NCBI GenBank assembly: GCA_028699365.1
Contig: JAQVUQ010000115.1
Location: forward strand, 1-7,950
Source: a bacterium
GTDB taxonomy: Bacteria; UBP13; UBA5359
Length of the DNA stretch: 7,950 nucleotides
Direction: 5' to 3'
In this document: in pieces, positions 1 to 3,666 of the stretch
How the letters are laid out: each line of letters opens with the position of its first letter
Numbering within the stretch: position 1 is the first letter of the stretch
Notes under the pieces: generated by a model
What the model saw: the letters and a program-made list of their open reading frames with translations, nothing else
Databases searched by the model: none
Told to the model about the DNA's origin: nothing
Position numbers and translations under genes: made by a program

Positions 1-68
1 ACAGGCGAAGTTCCGGTTTCACGATATACATCCTCAACATCCAACAAGTGCCAGTTTTTGTGTGACAA
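1..68 (-). CDS. Partial N-terminus, probable cation-transporting P-type ATPase
   Basis: Only the first 22 codons are in the window; the gene leaves through the left edge. Read from a TTG at 68-66, they give M-S-H-K-N-W-H-L-L-D-V-E-D-V-Y-R-E-T-G-T-S-P and stay open to the edge. The pattern W-H-x-L-x-x-E-x-V-x-x-x-x-x-T-S-P resembles the N-terminal cytoplasmic domain (Cation_ATPase_N) of Ca2+/cation pumps of the PacL/SERCA type, which move cations across the cytoplasmic membrane using ATP. No catalytic motif (DKTGT) is visible, so the family call rests on this short stretch alone. The TTG at 68 is preferred over the adjacent TTG at 71 because GGAGG (76-80) lies 7 nt upstream of it. The gene follows the hairpin that closes the skp unit, and it seems to have its own promoter. 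Confidence 0.5.
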   Translation of the reverse strand, partial: MSHKNWHLLDVEDVYRETGTSP

Positions 69-74
69 CAACGA

Positions 75-82
75 CCCTCCCC
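75..82 (-). promoter_or_regulatory. Ribosome-binding site deciding a TTG start
   Basis: The minus strand reads GGGGAGGG here. The core GGAGG (76-80) is 7 nt from the TTG at 68 and 4 nt from the TTG at 71. The spacing favours the start at 68 and supports a real gene running off the left edge. Confidence 0.55.
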
Positions 83-85
83 ATC

Positions 86-129
86 TTTATACAACATGAA
101 ATATTACCATCAACGGGGGGAGTTTGCAA
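86..129 (-). promoter_or_regulatory. Candidate sigma-70-type promoter(s) for the left-edge gene
   Basis: Two overlapping hexamer pairs are readable on the minus strand. One is TTGCAA (129-124), a 17-nt spacer and TAATAT (106-101), which would give a leader of about 25-30 nt. The other is TTGATG (113-108), a 16-nt spacer and TATAAA (91-86). The second matches consensus better but would start transcription inside or next to the ribosome-binding site at 75-82, so the first has the more comfortable geometry. Either would separate the left-edge gene from the unit ending at 187. This is pattern matching only. Confidence 0.4.
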
Positions 130-161
130 GCTAAAGGGCACGTCGGACCGTGCCCTTTAGC
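130..161 (-). terminator. Hairpin terminator after the skp-like gene
   Basis: A perfect 13-bp inverted repeat, GCTAAAGGGCACG (130-142) and CGTGCCCTTTAGC (149-161), flanks a 6-nt loop. It begins 25 nt past the stop of the skp-like gene and sits just before the promoter-like sequences of the next gene. The stem is long and G/C-rich in its inner half. On the minus strand it is followed by TTGCAAACT rather than a clean U-tract, so termination may be partial, or the hairpin may mainly protect the 3' end. Position and stability make a terminator the most likely role. Confidence 0.65.
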
Positions 162-186
162 ATTCTTCACAAGCGATATGTATGCC

Positions 187-618
187 TTATTTCTTCAGTG
201 TAGCGATAACTCTATCAGTAATATCGGTGCCGCCGTAGAGAACCGTCTGGCTGTCAAGGACAATGGAATATCCCGCCTCCGAAGCCATGGCGGATATCTT
301 CTTCTTTATATGCTCCGAGACATCCTTGGTAAGCCGCAGCCTCTCTGCATCCAGTTCCGCTTTGACTTTCTGATACTCGCGTAGCTTCTCCTCGTTCTTC
401 ATGGCCTTGGTTTTCTCCTGGAAAGCCTTCTCCTTCGCCACAAGAATGGCCTGCATAACCTTCTCCTGTTCGGAGAAATATGGATCGGCTTTCATGCATT
501 TAGCTATGTTAACGTAAGCGATCTTCACACTATTCGCTTCCTTGACCGTCTGTCCCACGGACCATGAAGCTGCCATCAGAATTATAAACATTGCCGTTAT
601 CAAAGTTTTCTTCAACAT
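187..618 (-). CDS. Skp/OmpH-like periplasmic chaperone family protein
   Basis: This 143-residue exported protein has the architecture of the Skp/OmpH family, small chaperones that hold unfolded outer-membrane or envelope proteins after secretion. Residues 1-20 are a basic start (MLKK) plus a hydrophobic signal segment. KIAYVNIAKCM (about 32-42) is the family's first strand. Residues about 50-112 are charged and helical, suited to a coiled-coil tentacle. The C-terminus G-Y-S-I-V-L-D-S-Q-T-V-L-Y-G with ITDRVIATLKK is the classic Skp ending. An ATG 22 codons upstream (684) is possible, but it would place a charged stretch before the signal peptide and deeply overlap the upstream gene. The chosen ATG has AAAGGA (626-631) 7 nt away and lies one base after the upstream stop, so the two genes are probably translationally coupled. 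An OmpH-like protein hints at a complex envelope, but such proteins also occur in some Firmicutes-related lineages. Confidence 0.85.
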   Translation of the reverse strand: MLKKTLITAMFIILMAASWSVGQTVKEANSVKIAYVNIAKCMKADPYFSEQEKVMQAILVAKEKAFQEKTKAMKNEEKLREYQKVKAELDAERLRLTKDVSEHIKKKISAMASEAGYSIVLDSQTVLYGGTDITDRVIATLKK

Positions 619-619
619 A

Positions 620-1366
620 TTATCGTCCTTTCTCTTCTTTAGGGTCCACTTTCCCATATTCAGGGTTCGGTATCGCGAAAACAAAATCGTACAATTTATA
701 CTTGGGTATACCGCTCTCCTGCAGGCGGATATTGGGCAGATAGAGACGAAGCACCTTCGAGGTGCGCCCGGGCTTGGGAAAGATGATCACACCGTCTCTG
801 ACAGCGCCGGGGAAGAGGACACCGTTTATGTTTTCAAAAAGTTCCGGCAACAACGGATACTTCTCTTTCAGTCTGTAGCTGTATCCATCTGACAAACCGT
901 CAAACAGAGCCAGGAGAACGGCATCGTCATCAGATGCAGGGTTCCGGGTAAAGCTCTCGGCCAGCGATTGCAAATACCCCCTCTTGGCTGAAGAACTGTC
1001 CCAGAGTGCGGTCATCCTCTGTTTACCGGCTTCATCGATGCATATTGCATTGAAAGCCGGATACATGTAAGCTTTGACGTTACCGGTGCGATTCCACGTA
1101 TATATGTAGAACACAAGGTATTCGGACAAACCGGCCCTCAACTGCATAGTCTCTCCGGCAACGGATGACGGCTGTGCGGATGATCCATCAGGCGGCAACA
1201 GCGCTTCCGTTATGGGGAGTATTCCCATCTCCAGTCCGGCATCCGTGATCTTGTAGGCTTTGCTCTTCCAGTCATCGGTTACGGACGCATCAAGCGCAAA
1301 TGCCGTGGCAGACAGCAGCAGAACGACAACCAGGGTTAGAAACGCTGTTCTTACATACGAAATCAT
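620..1366 (-). CDS. Exported protein of unknown function
   Basis: I do not recognise this 248-residue protein. It begins with a clear signal peptide: a hydrophobic run at residues 8-22 and a likely signal-peptidase site after A-F-A (24), with no lipobox cysteine. The rest is soluble. It has an N-terminal part rich in small residues (60-72), an aromatic segment YLVFYIYTWN (83-92), an acidic patch (SDDDA, 145-149), and a C-terminal region with FPGAVRDGVIIFPKPG (185-200) followed by LRLYLPNI (206-213). That last part looks like beta-strands of an extracytoplasmic sandwich domain. The tail (PKEEKGR) is charged. It lies 8 nt after the DUF151 gene and 1 nt before the skp-like gene, so all three are probably co-transcribed. 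AGGTGA lies 4 nt before its ATG, overlapping the upstream stop codon. Co-transcription with a chaperone suggests an envelope role, but no function can be assigned. Confidence 0.85.
   Translation of the reverse strand: MISYVRTAFLTLVVVLLLSATAFALDASVTDDWKSKAYKITDAGLEMGILPITEALLPPDGSSAQPSSVAGETMQLRAGLSEYLVFYIYTWNRTGNVKAYMYPAFNAICIDEAGKQRMTALWDSSSAKRGYLQSLAESFTRNPASDDDAVLLALFDGLSDGYSYRLKEKYPLLPELFENINGVLFPGAVRDGVIIFPKPGRTSKVLRLYLPNIRLQESGIPKYKLYDFVFAIPNPEYGKVDPKEEKGR
626..631 (-). promoter_or_regulatory. Ribosome-binding site fixing the skp-like start
   Basis: The minus strand reads AAAGGA, 7 nt before ATG at 618, within the last codons of the upstream gene. It favours this start over the ATG 22 codons earlier. 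Confidence 0.65.
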
Positions 1367-1374
1367 TTAATCAC

Positions 1375-1860
1375 CTATTGAAAATCCGCCGGTTTGATAT
1401 CTTCCAGAAAGCGTCGAAATTCCTCTGCCTCGGCGCTCTCACTGCCGAGGTTCTGTTCATCGCCGGCAATGCTCAGCATCTCATTCGCCAGTTCCTCACC
1501 GGCATAGATGGGACAGCCGGCCCTCAATGCCAGAGCAATGGCATCACTGGGCCTGGCATCCAGGTCGATGGTGCCGTCGCCGGTTGCCAGACTTATGCGG
1601 GCGTAGTACACGCCCTCCACCATATCCAATATGGACACGGAAGCTATGCTGCCATCCAGGCCCTCCAGCAGCTTGATCATAAGATCATGGGTCATGGGCC
1701 TGGGACTCTTCATCCCTTCCAATTGCATAGCTATGGCCGTAGCTTCATAGGTGCCGATCCATATAGGCAGAAACCTGTCGCCGGCCATATCTCTGAGTAT
1801 GAGTACAGGCTGCTTTGTAACCGTATCCAATCTGATGCTCTCAATAGACAGCTCGATCAT
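1375..1860 (-). CDS. Bifunctional nuclease (DUF151/BFN) domain protein
   Basis: This 161-residue cytoplasmic protein carries the DUF151/BFN domain. That family was named for DNase and RNase activity reported for plant homologues; the biochemical role in bacteria is poorly defined. Family signatures are plain: LPIWIGTYEATAIA (31-44), RPMTHDL (54-60), and the acidic DARPSDAIALALR (101-113). The short C-terminal extension EFRRFLEDIKPADF (147-160) is a common ending in this family, so the protein looks full length. The ATG is preceded by GGTGA 7 nt away, a modest ribosome-binding site. It opens a three-gene unit with the unknown exported protein and the skp-like gene. It is separated by 78 nt from the DUF5667-like gene upstream, so it may have its own promoter. 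Confidence 0.9.
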   Translation of the reverse strand: MIELSIESIRLDTVTKQPVLILRDMAGDRFLPIWIGTYEATAIAMQLEGMKSPRPMTHDLMIKLLEGLDGSIASVSILDMVEGVYYARISLATGDGTIDLDARPSDAIALALRAGCPIYAGEELANEMLSIAGDEQNLGSESAEAEEFRRFLEDIKPADFQ

Positions 1861-1938
1861 GCAGGCATCACCAACAGAATTCAGAATACTAAATACTATA
1901 CTACTATTCCACCCAGGCGGGTGACATTCCTTCTTGGA
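1861..1938 (-). promoter_or_regulatory. Intergenic leader of the DUF151 unit, possible promoter
   Basis: This 78-nt spacer contains a short hairpin (CACCC at 1910-1914 and GGGTG at 1919-1923, 4-nt loop). It also has an AT-rich stretch with AGTAT three times on the minus strand (1886-1890, 1893-1897, 1898-1902). TATAGT at 1895-1900 matches five of six bases of the -10 consensus, but I find no convincing -35 box at the usual distance. A promoter here is plausible given the gap, but weakly supported. Confidence 0.25.
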
Positions 1939-2472
1939 TCAATTGTAGTCCGATACTATCTTCTCAACTTGAGTGCCTTTCATCATCCTGTCTATATCCG
2001 CAATGGCGCTCTCTGTTCTCTTTATAGTGATCTTTAACTGAGTACGACTTTCACCAGCGGCTTTATCTTCTATGACAACGAGCTTTTCCACTCCCGCTTT
2101 CAGATTCTCCTGCATTTCGAGAGCTGTTTCTCGCGGCAGTTTTCCTTTGACATACATCGTCCGCAGATCGGTACCGTTTCTGCGCAGCGTCCTGTAATAG
2201 GACATACAAAGACAGTTCAGATAATCCGGCTTGCCCTTTCTCAATACGGCGTCCATCTCATTTATTCTGAACATTATCTGCTTATCGTATATGGCCAGTC
2301 GCTTGACAGGAATGGCGGCGCTGTTTATCTGACGCTCCTCTTCAACCAGCTTTGAGGCGTAGAGCGGGCTCTCCGGCGTCAGAATAGATGGAACGGGATC
2401 ACGTATGTCGAACCCGACTGCAAATCCGGTCAAAAATACGATCAGAGCCAGAACAACTTTGGTACGCTGCAT
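1939..2472 (-). CDS. DUF5667-like exported or membrane-anchored protein
   Basis: This 177-residue protein has a basic N-terminus (MQRTK) and one hydrophobic segment (residues 6-21) that serves as a signal peptide or anchor. The motif L-T-P-E-S-P-L-Y-A-S-K-L-V-E-E-E (31-46) resembles DUF5667, a domain of unknown function that usually sits outside the membrane just after an N-terminal anchor and often reads P-x-S-P-L-Y-x-x-K. The rest is mostly charged and helical, with a paired-cysteine stretch NCLCM (86-90) that could form a disulfide. I start it at the ATG at 2472, not the one at 2487. GGAGG (2481-2485) lies 8 nt upstream of the former, whereas the latter would put that site inside the coding region and add five residues before the signal sequence. 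Its start region is overlapped by the inverted repeat at 2482-2520. The function is unknown and the family call is moderate. Confidence 0.75.
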   Translation of the reverse strand: MQRTKVVLALIVFLTGFAVGFDIRDPVPSILTPESPLYASKLVEEERQINSAAIPVKRLAIYDKQIMFRINEMDAVLRKGKPDYLNCLCMSYYRTLRRNGTDLRTMYVKGKLPRETALEMQENLKAGVEKLVVIEDKAAGESRTQLKITIKRTESAIADIDRMMKGTQVEKIVSDYN

Positions 2473-2480
2473 TTGCCATG

Positions 2481-2485
2481 CCTCC
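2481..2485 (-). promoter_or_regulatory. Ribosome-binding site of the DUF5667-like gene
   Basis: The minus strand reads GGAGG, 8 nt before the ATG at 2472. Four of its five bases (2482-2485) are also the outer end of the 16-bp inverted repeat, so the site would be paired in any transcript that contains the whole repeat. Confidence 0.65.
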
Positions 2486-2520
2486 ATTAAACAGAAGATT
2501 ATAGCTTCTGTTTAATGGAG
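2482..2520 (-). promoter_or_regulatory. Perfect 16-bp inverted repeat with TATAAT in its loop
   Basis: On the minus strand CTCCATTAAACAGAAG (2520-2505) is followed by the loop CTATAAT (2504-2498) and the exact reverse complement CTTCTGTTTAATGGAG (2497-2482). The loop contains a full -10 consensus, TATAAT (2503-2498). Transcription starting about 7 nt further on would give a leader near 18 nt that keeps the GGAGG site and the ATG at 2472. No -35-like hexamer is found 16-18 nt upstream. The element could be an operator flanking a -10 box, an RNA hairpin that hides the ribosome-binding site in read-through transcripts, or both. No U-tract follows it, so a simple terminator is less likely. Confidence 0.6.
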
Positions 2521-2569
2521 CAGCGCATATTTCATGCCGAAAAAGGGATTGGATGCTAAGACAGCAAAC

Positions 2570-2600
2570 GGCACGGCCATTGCAGAGCACCGGCCGTGCC
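2570..2600 (-). terminator. GC-rich hairpin downstream of the small Lys-rich gene
   Basis: Perfect 9-bp arms GGCACGGCC (2570-2578) and GGCCGTGCC (2592-2600) enclose a 13-nt loop, about 70 nt past the small gene's stop. On the minus strand the stem is followed by GTTTGCTGTCTT, a loose, interrupted T-rich run. A weak intrinsic terminator is the best reading, but the T-run is poor. Confidence 0.45.
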
Positions 2601-2669
2601 ATTATCGAATCCATATCAGACAGTAGTCAGATGTGCCGAAAAGGGTTAATCAGCACATTAACAGGAGAG

Positions 2670-2765
2670 CTACTTTCCTGCTTTTTTTTCCTGCTTTTCT
2701 TTGCGTTTTTCTTTAATGTCCTTCTTCGGTTTCTTGGTATCCTTTTTCGGAGATTTGTCACCCAT
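2670..2765 (-). CDS. Tiny Lys-rich protein (31 residues), hypothetical
   Basis: A 32-codon reading frame (stop included) encodes a 31-residue, extremely basic and hydrophilic protein. It begins M-G-D-K-S-P-K-K-D-T-K-K-P-K-K-D and ends I-K-E-K-R-K-E-K-Q-E-K-K-A-G-K. More than 40% of residues are lysine. There are no aromatics, no cysteine and no membrane segment. The ATG has an ideal ribosome-binding site, AAGGAGG (2773-2779), 7 nt upstream, which is strong evidence for translation. From memory, short bacterial proteins beginning M-G-D-K-S-P followed by a Lys-rich tail with a KEKR-type motif are annotated as hypothetical in several Gram-positive lineages. No function is known to me; a nucleic-acid or ribosome contact is only a guess from its charge. 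It stands alone, 88 nt after tlyA and about 200 nt before the next gene. Confidence 0.75.
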   Translation of the reverse strand: MGDKSPKKDTKKPKKDIKEKRKEKQEKKAGK

Positions 2766-2772
2766 AGGAAGA

Positions 2773-2779
2773 CCTCCTT
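2773..2779 (-). promoter_or_regulatory. Strong ribosome-binding site of the small Lys-rich gene
   Basis: The minus strand reads AAGGAGG, followed by a 7-nt spacer and ATG at 2765. It is the best match to the anti-Shine-Dalgarno sequence that I noticed in the window. It lies just downstream of a small leader hairpin (2784-2798). Confidence 0.7.
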
Positions 2780-2796
2780 CTATACCGCTGGAAGCG

Positions 2797-2843
2797 GTTA
2801 TATTCCACATCAAACTGTAGCACGGATACTCTTAACTAGTCAA
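2797..2843 (-). promoter_or_regulatory. Candidate promoter region of the small Lys-rich gene
   Basis: The minus strand holds TTGACT (2843-2838, five of six to the -35 consensus), followed 18 nt later by TACAGT (2819-2814, four of six to the -10). A second -10-like hexamer, TATAAC (2802-2797, five of six), lies further down without a matching -35. The region lies directly between the tlyA stop and the small gene. The call is suggestive only. Confidence 0.35.
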
Positions 2844-2851
2844 TGTCATAG

Positions 2852-2880
2852 AATCAAGCCAGTGTCTGCTCGGCTTGATT
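2852..2880 (-). repeat. 9-bp inverted repeat spanning the tlyA stop codon
   Basis: AATCAAGCC (2852-2860) and GGCTTGATT (2872-2880) are exact reverse complements around an 11-nt loop; the tlyA TGA (2856-2854) lies in the 3' arm. No T-run follows on the minus strand. It could form a 3'-end hairpin for the upstream operon, but one arm is fixed by coding sequence and an arm of this length could arise by chance. Confidence 0.35.
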
Positions 2881-3666
2881 TACAACCAGGCTTACGTCCT
2901 CTTTGGAAATCGGATCGGATACGGCACCGGTGAGACGCAGCAAATACTCTATATTCCCCTCCGGTCCCTTTATAGGGGAAAAGGTAAGCCCTGTGGCCGT
3001 CAGGCCGGCATCCCCGGCGGCGGCTATGACGTTTTCTACAGCTCTGGCGTGAGCCTCGAAGGAGCGGACCACACCGTGCTTGCCGACATCTGCCGGCCCT
3101 ACCTCGAATTGCGGTTTGACGAGAAATAGATATACTGCCCCGGGTTTTCCCAGCGAGGACAGAGTTTTGACTACCTTGGTCAGGGAAATGAAGGCCAGAT
3201 CGGCAGTCACCAGATCCACCGGTTCTCCCAGACTATCAACGGTGAGATGACGGATATTTGTCCGCTCTCTCACCACTACCCGCGGATCGTTGCGCAGCGA
3301 CCAGGCCAGTTGCCCGTAGCCTACGTCTACGGCGTAAACCCGGGCTGCGCCAAGCTGCAGCAGGCAATCCGTGAAACCGCCCGTGGAAGCGCCGGCATCC
3401 AGCACCGTTAATCCTGTAACATCGATAGAAAAATAATCGAGAGCCTTCTCCAGCTTGTAGCCGCCTCTGCTTACATAGCGTCGCGGTTCCGACAGCAGCC
3501 GTATTGCGGCATCACGCTTAACCTGATGTCCGGCTTTATGCACCTTTACTTCGTCCACCAGAACATTGCCGGCCATGATTTCGCTGCGTGCAACCTCACG
3601 GGAAGGCACCAGGCCGCGTTCCAGCAGCAACACATCAAGCCTTATTCTATTGCCGTTAGAACTCAC
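2854..3666 (-). CDS. tlyA: rRNA 2'-O-methyltransferase TlyA
   Basis: TlyA family proteins add a 2'-O-methyl group to ribosomal RNA cytidines using S-adenosylmethionine; mycobacterial TlyA modifies both subunits and its loss gives capreomycin resistance. The protein is 270 residues, normal for the family. An S4 RNA-binding domain spans about 8-62 (RLDVLLLERGLVPSREVARS). The linker Y-V-S-R-G-G-Y-K-L-E-K-A-L (64-76) leads into an FtsJ-like Rossmann domain with the SAM motif LDAGASTGGFTD (89-100) and YAVDVGYGQL (111-120). The catalytic K-D-K-E tetrad typical of this fold is present: K71, D156, K184, E240. The start is GTG, its first four bases being the GTGA overlap with the dxs stop. AAGGAG lies 11 nt upstream inside dxs, and the overlap suggests translational coupling. 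ispA-dxs-tlyA neighbourhoods are common in Firmicutes and some other phyla. Confidence 0.95.
   Translation of the reverse strand: MSSNGNRIRLDVLLLERGLVPSREVARSEIMAGNVLVDEVKVHKAGHQVKRDAAIRLLSEPRRYVSRGGYKLEKALDYFSIDVTGLTVLDAGASTGGFTDCLLQLGAARVYAVDVGYGQLAWSLRNDPRVVVRERTNIRHLTVDSLGEPVDLVTADLAFISLTKVVKTLSSLGKPGAVYLFLVKPQFEVGPADVGKHGVVRSFEAHARAVENVIAAAGDAGLTATGLTFSPIKGPEGNIEYLLRLTGAVSDPISKEDVSLVVNQAEQTLA

Noticed and set aside
619-684. Upstream ATG (684) for the skp-like protein
   Set aside because: It would add 22 charged residues before the signal peptide and overlap the upstream gene by 65 nt; the ATG at 618 has a good ribosome-binding site.
1300-2037. Plus-strand frame of 245 codons across the DUF151 gene
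   Set aside because: It overlaps three accepted minus-strand genes, shows no family motif, and has low-complexity His/Gln-rich shadow composition.
2473-2487. ATG at 2487 for the DUF5667-like protein
   Set aside because: The GGAGG site immediately precedes the later ATG at 2472, and the first ATG lies inside the inverted repeat with no ribosome-binding site of its own.
2399-2614. Minus-strand frame of 71 codons over the hairpin region
   Set aside because: It overlaps the DUF5667-like gene out of frame and runs through two structured non-coding elements, with no ribosome-binding site or motif.
2534-2647. Direct repeat TGCCGAAAA(A)GGG at 2535-2547 and 2634-2645
   Set aside because: It is only 12-13 nt long and imperfect; no gene, stem or mobile element is bounded by the copies.
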